A stretch of DNA of 64,000 nt from Acidovorax sp. A1169 (GTDB taxonomy: Bacteria; Pseudomonadota; Gammaproteobacteria; Burkholderiales; Burkholderiaceae_C), in contig NZ_JAUZDX010000014.1 in assembly GCF_030704685.1 (NCBI RefSeq), positions 1-64,000 of the forward strand, given 5' to 3'. The position numbers and the translations under genes are program-made. Under the pieces are notes generated by a model. The model was not told where the DNA came from. It saw nothing but the letters and a program-made list of their open reading frames with translations, and did not search any database. Below are positions 1-8,295 of the stretch, one piece after another (positions within the stretch are counted from its first letter, which is position 1; each line of letters begins with the position of its first letter).

Positions 1-139
1 AGGTGCGCCGCCGGGCGCACACCCCGGCCTCCGCCCTCCAACATGGCACGCGCCAACCACGACCACAGAAGCAGCCACCAACCAGGAACAACAGCGCCCA
101 CGCCCCTTGCTGGCAGCCGCTTCCCCACCAGAGCCCAGA
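1..139. other. Left-edge intergenic DNA
   Basis: No gene is supported here. A short GC hairpin (GTGCGCC at 3-9 pairing with GGCGCAC at 14-20) lies at the edge and could be the terminator of a gene outside the window, but it has no T-run. Confidence 0.4.
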
Positions 140-844
140 TCAGAGCGAGCGCGTCAGCCCGCCGTCGACGCGCAGGTTCTGGCCGGTGATGTAAGCCCCG
201 CCCTCCGACGCCAGGAACGCGATGGTCGCAGCGATTTCCGCGCTCTTGCCGTAGCGGCCCAGGGGCACGGTCTGGCGGCGTTCTTCCGTGGCGGGCAGGC
301 TGTCGATCCAGCCGGGCAGCACGTTGTTCATGCGGATGTTGTCCTTGGCGTAGCTGTCGGTGAACAGCTTGGTGAAGGCCGCCAGGCCGGCACGGAACAC
401 GGCGGAGGTGGGGAACATCGCGCTCGGCTCGAAGGCCCAGGCGGTGGAGATGTTGATGATGCTGCCCCCGCCCTGCTTTTGCATGTGGGGCACGACCAGG
501 CGCGTCGGGCGGATCACGTTGAGCAGGTAGACGTCCATGCCCGTGTGCCACTGCTCGTCGGTCAGGTCCAGCACCGGCGCGCGCGGGCCGTGGCCGGCGC
601 TGTTGACCAGCACGTCGACGCGGCCCCAGCGGGCCACCGCCTGGTCCACCAGCCGACCCAGGTCCTCCACGGACTGGTTGGAGCCAGTCACGCCCAGGCC
701 GCCCAGCTCGGCGGCCAGCGCCTCGCCCTTGCCCGACGAGGACAGAATGCCCACGCGGTAACCATCGGCCGCCAGCTTGCGCGCGGCCGCTGCGCCCATG
801 CCGCTGCCGCCGGCGGTGATGAGGGCCACTTTTTCTACTGACAT
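140..844 (-). CDS. SDR-family oxidoreductase with atypical active site
   Basis: A 234-residue short-chain dehydrogenase/reductase, probably cytosolic and NAD(P)-dependent; substrate unknown. The start at 844 (MSVEKVAL) puts the Rossmann glycine motif TAGGSGMG at residues 10-17; upstream in-frame sequence is not SDR-like. The NNAG-equivalent motif is VNSAG at about 80-84 and the catalytic-region Ser is at about 133. The usual YxxxK pair is absent: the aligned stretch reads SAVFRAGL, with Ser in place of Tyr and Arg in place of Lys. The C-terminus has the normal ITGQNLRVDGG signature. The fold is clear, but ordinary dehydrogenase chemistry is doubtful. It lies downstream of another SDR gene on the same strand. 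Confidence 0.85.
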   Translation of the reverse strand: MSVEKVALITAGGSGMGAAAARKLAADGYRVGILSSSGKGEALAAELGGLGVTGSNQSVEDLGRLVDQAVARWGRVDVLVNSAGHGPRAPVLDLTDEQWHTGMDVYLLNVIRPTRLVVPHMQKQGGGSIINISTAWAFEPSAMFPTSAVFRAGLAAFTKLFTDSYAKDNIRMNNVLPGWIDSLPATEERRQTVPLGRYGKSAEIAATIAFLASEGGAYITGQNLRVDGGLTRSL

Positions 845-998
845 GTGCAAATTCCTGTGCGTTGGTTGGCGGTTGCCTCCCAACGCCTTGCGTGGGGAAG
901 ATGTTTCAAGCAAGGAATGGTAGCGGCAGTGTGGCTTTCGCGCAGTTGATCCCGGCCCGCCGCACGGCGCCTGGTGACAGCAGCAGGGGCGCGCGTCT

Positions 999-1748
999 TC
1001 AGCGTGGTGCCTGCGCCAGCGCCACCGCATCTTCCCCGGCGGGAAAGCGCAGCTGTGCACCGGCACCCGTGGTGGCTTGCCACACGGCCTGGGCCACGTC
1101 GGCCTCCGTCGTGACGGCGCCGATCTGCGCGAACGACGCGAACACGCTGTGTGCATAGGGCGCATAGGCCTCGGGGATCAGGCCCTGCATGCGCTCGCTG
1201 CCGTTGCTGGTGAAGCGGGTGGAGGGCGCGTAGCCCGGCTGCACCAGCTTCACGCGCACATTGAAGGCTTCGAGCTCGAAGGCCAGCGACGCCGTGAAGC
1301 CCTCGATGGCCGTCTTGCTCGCGGTGTACACCGCCACCAGGGGCATGGGCGCCAGGGTGGCGCTGGAGGTCACATTGACGATGGTGCCCGCGCGGCGCGC
1401 ACACATCTGCGGCAGCACGGCCTGCGCCATGGCCATGGGGCCGAAGGTGTTGGTCTCGAACACCTCGCGCACGGTGGCCATGGGCGTGGCCTCGAAGGCG
1501 CCGAACAGGCCGATGCCGGCGTTGTTCACCAGCACGTCAATGCGCCCGGCCTGGGCCAGCACGGCGGCAATGCTGTCGGCGCGGGTCACGTCGAGCGGCA
1601 GCACGCGCATGCGCTCGCCGGTGGGCAGCAGGTCGGCGCGCGGGCTGCGCATGGTGGCGATCACGTTCCAGCCCTTGGCGTGGAAGTGGCCCGCGGTTTC
1701 GAGGCCGTAGCCGGAGGAGCAGCCGGTGATGAGGACAGTGTGGGTCAT
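999..1748 (-). CDS. Classical SDR-family oxidoreductase
   Basis: A 249-residue classical short-chain dehydrogenase. From MTHTVLITG the cofactor motif TGCSSGYG is at 8-15, NNAG at 75-78, the catalytic Ser at about 128 and YTASK at 141-145, so all catalytic residues are present. The substrate cannot be named. The start at 1748 is preceded by a GGAAA ribosome-binding site, and immediately upstream of that by a run of ten C (G10 on the plus strand). It is divergent from the AraC-type regulator at 1864, which probably controls it. Confidence 0.88.
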   Translation of the reverse strand: MTHTVLITGCSSGYGLETAGHFHAKGWNVIATMRSPRADLLPTGERMRVLPLDVTRADSIAAVLAQAGRIDVLVNNAGIGLFGAFEATPMATVREVFETNTFGPMAMAQAVLPQMCARRAGTIVNVTSSATLAPMPLVAVYTASKTAIEGFTASLAFELEAFNVRVKLVQPGYAPSTRFTSNGSERMQGLIPEAYAPYAHSVFASFAQIGAVTTEADVAQAVWQATTGAGAQLRFPAGEDAVALAQAPR

Positions 1749-1758
1749 TGTGATTTCC

Positions 1759-1768
1759 GGGGGGGGGG
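1759..1768. repeat. G10 homopolymer upstream of an SDR gene
   Basis: Ten consecutive G on the plus strand, just upstream of the ribosome-binding site of the SDR gene at 999-1748 and inside the SDR/AraC divergent control region. Confidence 0.9.
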
Positions 1769-1863
1769 TTGAATGGAAGGGCTTGACAAGGCCCCAACGA
1801 TAGGGACCATTGACCGGACCATCCACAACGAAACGTCCTGTTTTCATTAGCAATCGTCCGGCC

Positions 1864-2763
1864 ATGAACGATCCCCTTGCCGAAGTCATCGCCCTGCTGC
1901 AGCCGCGCGCCGTGTTTTCCAAAGGCATCAGCGGCGCGGGCCGCTGGGCCGTGCGCTATTCCGATTTCGGGCACCCGAGCTTTTGCGTGGTGCTGGAAGG
2001 CCGCTGCAGCCTGGCGGTGGACGGGCAGGACGCCATCACCCTCGGGGCCGGCGACTTCGTGCTGCTGCCGGCCACGCCTGGCTTCACCATGGCGGGGGCC
2101 GAACCGGCGGCGCCTCGGTCCATCGACCCGAAGACGGCGCCCGCCCCCACCGGCGAAGTGCGCCACGGCGAGCAGGACGGCCCGCCCGATGTGCGCCTGC
2201 TGGGCGGCTACTTTGTCTTCGGCTCGCCCGACGCGGCCCTGCTGGTGTCCCTGCTGCCGGCGCTGATGCACGTGCGCGGGGTCGAGCACCTGCAGGCGCT
2301 GGTGCAGCTGGTGGGCAAGGAATCGGCGGCGGACCGCCCGGGCCGCGACCTGGTGCTGTCTCGCCTGGTGGAGCTGCTGCTCATCGAGGCCCTGCGCTCG
2401 ACCTCATCGGGCGACGAGGCACCGCCCGGCCTGCTGCGCGGCCTGGCCGATGCGCGCATTGGCCAGGCCATGCGCCACATGCACACCAGCCCTGCCCGCC
2501 CTTGGACCATGGCGCAACTGGCACAGACGGCGGCGCTCTCGCGCTCGGCCTTCTACGAACGCTTTGCGCGCGCCGTGGGCATGCCGCCCATGGAGTACCT
2601 GCTGGGCTCGCGCATGGCACTGGCCAAGGGCCTGCTGCGCCAGGGCGGCCTGGCCATGGCCGAGGTGGCCGAGCGCGTGGGCTACGGCTCGGCCAGCACG
2701 TTCAGCACCGCGTTCAGCCGGCATGTGGGGCAGGCGCCGGGGCGGTATGCGCGGGCGGGGTGA
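1864..2763 (+). CDS. AraC-family transcriptional regulator with cupin domain
   Basis: A 299-residue regulator. The N-terminal half (about 1-190) is a cupin-type effector-binding domain of the AraC_binding/cupin_6 kind. The C-terminal 100 residues carry two helix-turn-helix motifs (WTMAQLAQTAALSRSAFYER and MAEVAERVGYGSASTFSTAF). An upstream in-frame ATG at 1810 would add 18 residues not typical of the family, so MNDPLAEV is preferred. It is divergent from the SDR gene ending at 999, and such pairs are usually regulator and target. The ligand is unknown. Confidence 0.88.
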   Translation: MNDPLAEVIALLQPRAVFSKGISGAGRWAVRYSDFGHPSFCVVLEGRCSLAVDGQDAITLGAGDFVLLPATPGFTMAGAEPAAPRSIDPKTAPAPTGEVRHGEQDGPPDVRLLGGYFVFGSPDAALLVSLLPALMHVRGVEHLQALVQLVGKESAADRPGRDLVLSRLVELLLIEALRSTSSGDEAPPGLLRGLADARIGQAMRHMHTSPARPWTMAQLAQTAALSRSAFYERFARAVGMPPMEYLLGSRMALAKGLLRQGGLAMAEVAERVGYGSASTFSTAFSRHVGQAPGRYARAG

Positions 2764-3054
2764 GGCTGCGCAGCGCAGCGTCCTGCCGTGCACTCACCAG
2801 TCGCCAGGCTCCTGGCCACAAGCCCCCGCCGTACCACGGCACGCTACTGCGGGTGGTTCGGCGATGCGCCTGAAGCTGGAAGGGGGGCACTGGTGGCGCT
2901 GTCGATGCTGGCCTTGTTGCTGCAGTAGACGCTGACCGGGTGGGCCATGACGGCCTGCTGACAAAAGCGGTCCGCACGCCATGGCAGCATATGCGCTTGC
3001 GGAGGGGTACCCCGCTCCACGCCCTGCACACACCACCGCCCTCTGGAGAACACC

Positions 3055-3414
3055 ATGCCCACTGCAGCCGACCGCGTTGCCCAACTGCTCGACGACCTCC
3101 GCGCACACGATGCGGACCGCTACACACTGGTCCAGACCCTGCGTGACACCGTGCTGGGCCTGGATGCATCGGTGACCGAGGAAGTGAAGTACGGAGGCAT
3201 CCTGTTCAGTGCAGACAGGCCCTTTTGCGGCATATTCTCGTACACCAAGCACGTGTCGCTGGAGTTCAGCGAAGGTGCCGCCCTGCCCGACCCGCATGGC
3301 GTGCTGGAGGGCGCTGGCAAAAGGCGGCGTCACATCAAGCTGGCCACGGTGCAGGACATGGCGGCAAAGCATGTGGCCGAGTACCTGAAGCACGCATTCC
3401 AGGCCGCCGCATGA
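3055..3414 (+). CDS. DUF1801 domain protein
   Basis: A 119-residue protein matching the DUF1801 type: an N-terminal helical stretch, then EEVKYGGILF, FCGIFSYTKHVSLEF and a C-terminal HIKL strand. It has no signal peptide or membrane segment, and its function is not known. It stands alone, with the kelch gene converging on it from the right (3426); only 11 bases separate them. Confidence 0.75.
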   Translation: MPTAADRVAQLLDDLRAHDADRYTLVQTLRDTVLGLDASVTEEVKYGGILFSADRPFCGIFSYTKHVSLEFSEGAALPDPHGVLEGAGKRRRHIKLATVQDMAAKHVAEYLKHAFQAAA

Positions 3415-3425
3415 GTTGTTGAGCG

Positions 3426-4487
3426 TCAGGGCTTGCCGGCGTCCACCACCAGCACCTCATGCACCGCCGTGGCGGCATTGCCGCCCGTGCGCAGGCCGCC
3501 GCCGAAGACGTGTACGCGCTTGCCCAGCGTGGCCGCGCCGAGGCCGTGGCGCGGCGTGGGCAGTGGCGGCAAGGCGGACCAACGGTCGGTGGCGGGGTCG
3601 TAAACCCAGCTGTCGGCAAACACCTTCTGCTCGGGCACCCACTGCTCGCCGCCGAACACGTAGAGCTTTCCGTCCAGCACCGTGGCCGCCAGGCCGCCCT
3701 GGGCCTGCGGCATGGGGGCGCGCGTGGCCCAGGTGTCGGTGGCGGGGTCGTAGACCTCCAGAGTGGGCACGTTCACCTGGCGGGCCGTGCCGTCGGGGTT
3801 CTTACCGTACTGGCGCCCGCCAACCACATAGACCTTGCCGCCGATGACGCCATAGGCCGCGCTGTTGCGCGCCGTGGGCGCCGGGGCGCGGGCCGACCAC
3901 TGCGCACGCACAGGGTCGAACACCTCGTTGAGGGTGCTGTCCACATGCTCGTCGAAATGGCTGGCCGCGGGCGTGGCGCGCACGCGCCCGCCGATGAGGT
4001 AGAGCTTGCCATCTACTGCCGCGGCGATGCCCTCGGCACGCGGCGTGGCCAAGTCGGTGCCGGCGCGCCAGGCGTTGCGCGCGGGGTCGTAGATGAACAT
4101 GGTGGGCTGCGCCTGCCAGACGGGAAAGCCCCCCGTGAAACCGCCCACGCCGTAGAGCTGCCCACCGACGGCGGTGAGCGTCATGTGGTGGCGCGCCTGC
4201 GGCAAGGTGGCCAGCCGCGTCCAGGCATCCGTTGCCGGGTCGTAGGCCTCGAAGTGGGCCGAGTAGCCGGTATTGGGGCTGAGCAGGCCGCCCGCCACGT
4301 AGATCTTGCCGCCCAGCACCTCGGGGTACAGCTCCTGGCGCGCCACGCCCGCCAGGGCCGCAGTGGTCCAGATGGCCACAGCAGCAGCGGGAGCGCCCTG
4401 GCTCCATGCCAAGGGTGCCAGCGCCAGCAGGCCGGCCAGGGTGGCGAAGCGGGCAAGGCGCAGGGGGAAACGGGAGGACATGGGCAT
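3426..4487 (-). CDS. Exported kelch-repeat protein
   Basis: A 353-residue protein with an N-terminal signal peptide (basic start, hydrophobic core, cleavage after about LAWSQG). At least six kelch units follow, visible as repeated GGKIYVAGG, GGQLYGVGG, DGKLYLIGG, GGKVYVVGG, DGKLYVFGG and GKRVHVFGG, each preceded by a YDPATDAW-like strand. This predicts a periplasmic six-bladed beta-propeller. Related folds include galactose oxidase-like domains and N-acetylneuraminate epimerase, but no specific activity can be assigned. It is divergent from the LysR gene at 4588. Confidence 0.85.
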   Translation of the reverse strand: MPMSSRFPLRLARFATLAGLLALAPLAWSQGAPAAAVAIWTTAALAGVARQELYPEVLGGKIYVAGGLLSPNTGYSAHFEAYDPATDAWTRLATLPQARHHMTLTAVGGQLYGVGGFTGGFPVWQAQPTMFIYDPARNAWRAGTDLATPRAEGIAAAVDGKLYLIGGRVRATPAASHFDEHVDSTLNEVFDPVRAQWSARAPAPTARNSAAYGVIGGKVYVVGGRQYGKNPDGTARQVNVPTLEVYDPATDTWATRAPMPQAQGGLAATVLDGKLYVFGGEQWVPEQKVFADSWVYDPATDRWSALPPLPTPRHGLGAATLGKRVHVFGGGLRTGGNAATAVHEVLVVDAGKP

Positions 4488-4587
4488 GGGTCGTGATCCA
4501 GGTGATTGCTTGCTGCCGACTGTAAAAGTGCCTACAGCGAAGCGATAGACCCATAATGATTCACAAACAATGAACCCTGGCTACACA

Positions 4588-5496
4588 ATGAACCGCATTC
4601 CGCTGGCCGACCTCGAAGTCTTCGCCGCCGTGGCCCGGCATGGCAGCTTTCGCCGCGCGGCGCTGGAGCGGGGCGTGACGCCCTCGCTGCTGAGCCAGAA
4701 CCTGCGCCGGCTGGAAGAGCAGTTGGGCGTGGTGCTGCTCAAACGCACCACGCGCAGTGTGGCGCCCAGCGATGCGGGCAAGGAGCTGTTCGCCCACCTG
4801 GAGCCGGCCCTGGCCCAGATAGCGGATGCGGTAGACCGGCTCAACCGCTACCGCGAGATGCCCTTCGGCACGCTGCGCCTGAATGCGCCGGGCCCCATTG
4901 CACACTTCGTGCTGGCACCACTGGTGGCGCGCTTTCAGCAGGCCTACCCGGACATCGGCGTGGACATCAGCGCCGACGCGGCCATGACGGACATCGTCAA
5001 GGGCGGCTTCGATGCCGGCGTGCGCTTTGCCGACGACCTGGCGCAGGACGTGGTGGCCGTGCCCATCGGCCCGGCGCAGCGCTATGCCGTGGTGGGATCG
5101 CCCGCCTACCTGGCCGAGCACGGACGGCCCGCCACGCCGCAGGACCTGGCGACGCACCGCTGCATACGGCGGCGCTTTCCGGGTGGCACCCTGTTCACCT
5201 GGCACTTCGCGCGCGATGGCGAAAGCGCCAGTGTGGTGCCGCGCGGGCCGCTCACGGTGAACGATGCGCACATCGCCCTCAACGCCGCCCTGCACGGCGC
5301 GGGCCTGGCCTATGTGCACGAAAGCTATGTGCTGGCCGACGAGGCAGCCGGCCGGCTCGAGCGCGTGCTGGCCGACTGGGCGCCGGGCCTGGGCGTGCCC
5401 TACCTGTACTACCCGCAGCAGCGCTACGTGCCCGTCCCGCTGCGCAGCTTCATCGACTTTGCGCGGCAGCAACCGGTGGAGCTGGCGGCACCGTGA
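4588..5496 (+). CDS. LysR-family transcriptional regulator
   Basis: A 302-residue LysR regulator from MNRIPLADLEVF. An ATG at 4570 would add six residues. The winged HTH is at about 5-64 (AVARHGSFRRAALERGVTPSLLSQNLRRLEEQLGVVLLKRTTRSV), followed by a LysR-type effector-binding domain. It is divergent from the kelch gene across about 100 bases. The target and ligand are unknown; LysR proteins typically regulate the divergent neighbour. Confidence 0.88.
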   Translation: MNRIPLADLEVFAAVARHGSFRRAALERGVTPSLLSQNLRRLEEQLGVVLLKRTTRSVAPSDAGKELFAHLEPALAQIADAVDRLNRYREMPFGTLRLNAPGPIAHFVLAPLVARFQQAYPDIGVDISADAAMTDIVKGGFDAGVRFADDLAQDVVAVPIGPAQRYAVVGSPAYLAEHGRPATPQDLATHRCIRRRFPGGTLFTWHFARDGESASVVPRGPLTVNDAHIALNAALHGAGLAYVHESYVLADEAAGRLERVLADWAPGLGVPYLYYPQQRYVPVPLRSFIDFARQQPVELAAP

Positions 5497-5528
5497 TCAG
5501 GTCCTCGGGGCAAGAGCTACATCCATGA

Positions 5529-5552
5529 AGAAAGGGCCCGCAGGCCCTTTCT
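5529..5552. terminator. Bidirectional terminator between LysR gene and matB
   Basis: A perfect 10-bp stem (AGAAAGGGCC / GGCCCTTTCT) with a CGCA loop, placed between two convergent genes. It lacks a long T-run, but the stem includes A- and T-rich ends. Confidence 0.6.
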
Positions 5553-5582
5553 CGATCATGCATCAGGTCAGTGCTGCTCCGT

Positions 5583-7145
5583 TCAGGCAAACAAGCCCTT
5601 GTGTTGGTCCCGCAGCAAATTCTTCTGCACCTTGCCCATGGTATTGCGCGGCAATTCGTCGGCCACGAAGCAGCGCTTCGGGATCTTGAAGTTGGCCAGC
5701 TGCGACTTGAGCTGCGCCACGATGGCCTCGCCATCGAGCTTGGCACCCGGCTTGGCGATGACCACGGCCACGCCCACTTCACCAAAGTCCGGGTGGGGCA
5801 CGCCCACTAGGGCGCTTTCGGCCACGCCGGGCATGTCGTTGATGTAGCCCTCGATCTCGGCCGGGTAGACGTTGTAGCCGCCGCTGATGATCAGGTCCTT
5901 GCTGCGCCCGACGATGCTCACGTAGCCGCGCTCGTCGACCTTGCCCACGTCGCCGGTCTTGAACCAGCCGTCGGCCGTGAACTCCTCGGCCGTCTTCTCG
6001 GGCATGCGCCAGTAGCCCTTGAAGACGTTGGGGCCCTTGACCTGGATGGCGCCGATCTCGCCCACCGGCAGCGGCTTGTTCGCATCGTCCACCACGCGCA
6101 GGCCCACGCCGGGCAGAGGGAAGCCCACGGTGGCGCCGCGCCGCTCGGTCTGGCCCTGGTGGCGCTTGTCGGCCGCATAGGGGTTGGAGGTGAGCATGAT
6201 GGTTTCGCTCATGCCGTAGCGCTCCAGGATGGTGTGGCCCGTGCGCTGCTGCCATTCGTTGAAGGTCTCGATCAGCAGCGGCGCGGAGCCCGCGACGAAC
6301 AGGCGCATGTTCTTCGCGGTCTCTTTGGTGAGCCCCGGCTCGGCCAGCAGGCGCACGTAGAGCGTGGGCACGCCCATGAAGACGGTGGCGCGCGGCATGG
6401 CGGCGAGCACGGCCTTGGGGTCGAATTTGCTGAACCAGATCATCTTGCTGCCGTTGATCAGCGCGCCGTGCATGGCCACGAACAGGCCGTGCACGTGGAA
6501 GATGGGCAGCGCGTGGATCAGCACATCCCCCGGCTTCCAGCCCCAGTATTCCTTGAGCACCTGGGCGTTGGACAGCAGGTTGCCGTGCGTGAGCATGGCG
6601 CCCTTGCTACGGCCCGTGGTGCCGCTGGTGTAGAGGATGGCGGCCAGGTCGTCGGCCTTTCGCTGCACGGGCGTGTGCTCATCTGCATGGTGCGCGGCGC
6701 GGTCCAGCAAACTGCCGGTGCGGTCGTCGCCCAGCGTGAAGACATGCTGCGTGCCCTGGGTGAAGGCGATCTTGCTCACCCAGCCGAAATTGCCGGGCGT
6801 GCAGACCACCACGGCAGGCTCGGCGTTGCCGATGAAGTACTCGATCTCGGCGCTCTGGTAGGCGGTGTTGAGCGGCAGGAACACGTAGCCCGCGCGCAAG
6901 GTGGCCAGGTACAGCAGCAGCGCTTCGACCGATTTCTCGACCTGCACGGCCACGCGGCTGCCCTCGGGCAGCTTGAGCGACACCAGCAGGTTGGCGATGC
7001 GGGCGCTGGCGCGGTCCAGGTCGCTCCAGCTGTAGAGCAGCGGCCGGCCATCGGCGGTGGAGGTCTCCACCGCCGTGCTGGCCAGGTCTGCGGGGAAGGC
7101 GGCGCGCAGGGCGCAAAAGAGGTTTTGCTGAGGGGTGGAACTCAT
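5583..7145 (-). CDS. matB: Malonyl-CoA synthetase
   Basis: A 520-residue ANL-superfamily acyl-CoA synthetase that ligates malonate to CoA using ATP. The P-loop is LYTSGTTGRSKG at about 171-182. The adenylation core continues through ERYGMSETIM and GWFKTGDVG, and the C-terminal lid carries the catalytic Lys region NTMGKVQKN. Overall sequence resembles malonyl-CoA synthases rather than acetate or long-chain enzymes, and the operon also encodes malonyl-CoA decarboxylase. The start at 7145 (MSSTPQQN) is chosen over the longer frame at 7184. It is the last gene of the operon, 35 bases after the hydratase gene. Confidence 0.9.
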   Translation of the reverse strand: MSSTPQQNLFCALRAAFPADLASTAVETSTADGRPLLYSWSDLDRASARIANLLVSLKLPEGSRVAVQVEKSVEALLLYLATLRAGYVFLPLNTAYQSAEIEYFIGNAEPAVVVCTPGNFGWVSKIAFTQGTQHVFTLGDDRTGSLLDRAAHHADEHTPVQRKADDLAAILYTSGTTGRSKGAMLTHGNLLSNAQVLKEYWGWKPGDVLIHALPIFHVHGLFVAMHGALINGSKMIWFSKFDPKAVLAAMPRATVFMGVPTLYVRLLAEPGLTKETAKNMRLFVAGSAPLLIETFNEWQQRTGHTILERYGMSETIMLTSNPYAADKRHQGQTERRGATVGFPLPGVGLRVVDDANKPLPVGEIGAIQVKGPNVFKGYWRMPEKTAEEFTADGWFKTGDVGKVDERGYVSIVGRSKDLIISGGYNVYPAEIEGYINDMPGVAESALVGVPHPDFGEVGVAVVIAKPGAKLDGEAIVAQLKSQLANFKIPKRCFVADELPRNTMGKVQKNLLRDQHKGLFA

Positions 7146-7180
7146 GGTGCGGTCATCCGTATAGGCAACAAAGCGGCGGT

Positions 7181-8038
7181 TCAAAACACAGGGGGGCGTT
7201 TTTGAAGAAATGCGGTGATGCCTTCGCGGTGCTCGGCGCTGTCCGCGTAGGCATAAGGGTCTGTGGCGTGGTGGTGGCTGGAAGACGCAGGGTGGTGCTG
7301 CGACGGGTCGATGGACGGCGGCGCTTTCAGCGCACGCAGGGTCTGCTTGTTCAGGCGTGCGGCCCCTGGCGCCAGCGCCGCGATGCGGCAGGCGCTGGCC
7401 AGGGCCTCGGCGCGGGCCTCCTGGGCATCGGCCACCACGCGGCTCAGAAAGCCACGCGAGAACATCTCGTCAGCGCCAAAGGTGGCGGCTTCCAGCAGCA
7501 TCTGGCGCGCGGTGACCTCGCCCACGGCGCCGGCCACCAGTTGCGCCTCGCGCGGGGCCATGGGAAAGCCCAGGCGTGCAATGGGTGCGCCAAAGCGCGC
7601 GCCAGCATGGGCCACGCGCACGTCGCAGCAGCTGGCAATCTCCACGCCCGCGCCCATGCAGGCGCCGACGATGTGGGCGACGATGGGCACGTCGCAGTCG
7701 AGCATGGCCGAGAGCCCGCCCCAGACATCGCCTTCGTGGAATTCACGCAGCGCCGCCGCGTCGAAGCGAAAGCCCGGGTACTCCGAGATATCGCCACCCG
7801 CGCAGAAGGCCGCGCCCTCGCCTTCGATCAGCACGCAGCGCACATCGTGGCTGCGCTGAATGTCCTTGAACACCGCGCGCAGTTGCTGCCACATGCCACG
7901 CGACATGGCGTTGAGCCGGCCGGTGTGGCGCAGCGTGACCTGCACCACGCCAGCATCGCCGGCTGCACCGGGCGCTCGCGTAGCGACTACCTCGGCCCTG
8001 GTTGCCGATGTCCCTGCGGGTACTGCTACTGCCTGCAT
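7181..8038 (-). CDS. Enoyl-CoA hydratase/isomerase family protein
   Basis: A 285-residue crotonase-fold protein. The oxyanion-hole region GEGAAFCAGGDISEY is at about 75-89, and HIVGACMGAGVEIASCCDVRVA follows at about 122-143. The Glu expected for hydratase catalysis is not clearly in place, so the exact CoA-ester reaction is uncertain. A His-rich stretch (HHPASSSHHHA) precedes the C-terminal EGITAFLQKR motif typical of crotonases. It is co-transcribed with matB and lies in the malonate operon; its role there is unclear. Confidence 0.82.
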   Translation of the reverse strand: MQAVAVPAGTSATRAEVVATRAPGAAGDAGVVQVTLRHTGRLNAMSRGMWQQLRAVFKDIQRSHDVRCVLIEGEGAAFCAGGDISEYPGFRFDAAALREFHEGDVWGGLSAMLDCDVPIVAHIVGACMGAGVEIASCCDVRVAHAGARFGAPIARLGFPMAPREAQLVAGAVGEVTARQMLLEAATFGADEMFSRGFLSRVVADAQEARAEALASACRIAALAPGAARLNKQTLRALKAPPSIDPSQHHPASSSHHHATDPYAYADSAEHREGITAFLQKRPPVF

Positions 8039-8295
8039 ATCGCCTTTTCTCTTAGTTGTTTATGGCGCTGAGCGCGCCCCACATCGCATGAGACTGGCGC
8101 GGCCCAGGCCAGTGCCCCCGTGCAAGGGCCGCCCCGCCGCAACGGGGGCGTCCCCCTCCCGACTCGCGCAGCGAGGAGAGAGAGGGGCTGAGGGCCGCGG
8201 CTCCAAGCATGCCTGCGCAGGCTTGGACGTGCTCGAAGAGCCGTCGCCTCTGGCGACGGCACCGAGGCGCGAAGCGACTCAGGGGGTGCTTCATT
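8039..8295. other. 257-base spacer inside the malonate operon
   Basis: A GC-rich non-coding spacer between the Bug receptor gene and the hydratase gene, containing several short inverted segments (for example CCGTCGCC / GGCGACGG near 8240-8260). No gene or clear terminator was recognised. Confidence 0.4.

Noticed and set aside
8039-8295. Small genes in the spacer of the malonate operon
   Set aside because: Frames of 70-80 codons there have no ribosome-binding site or plausible composition.
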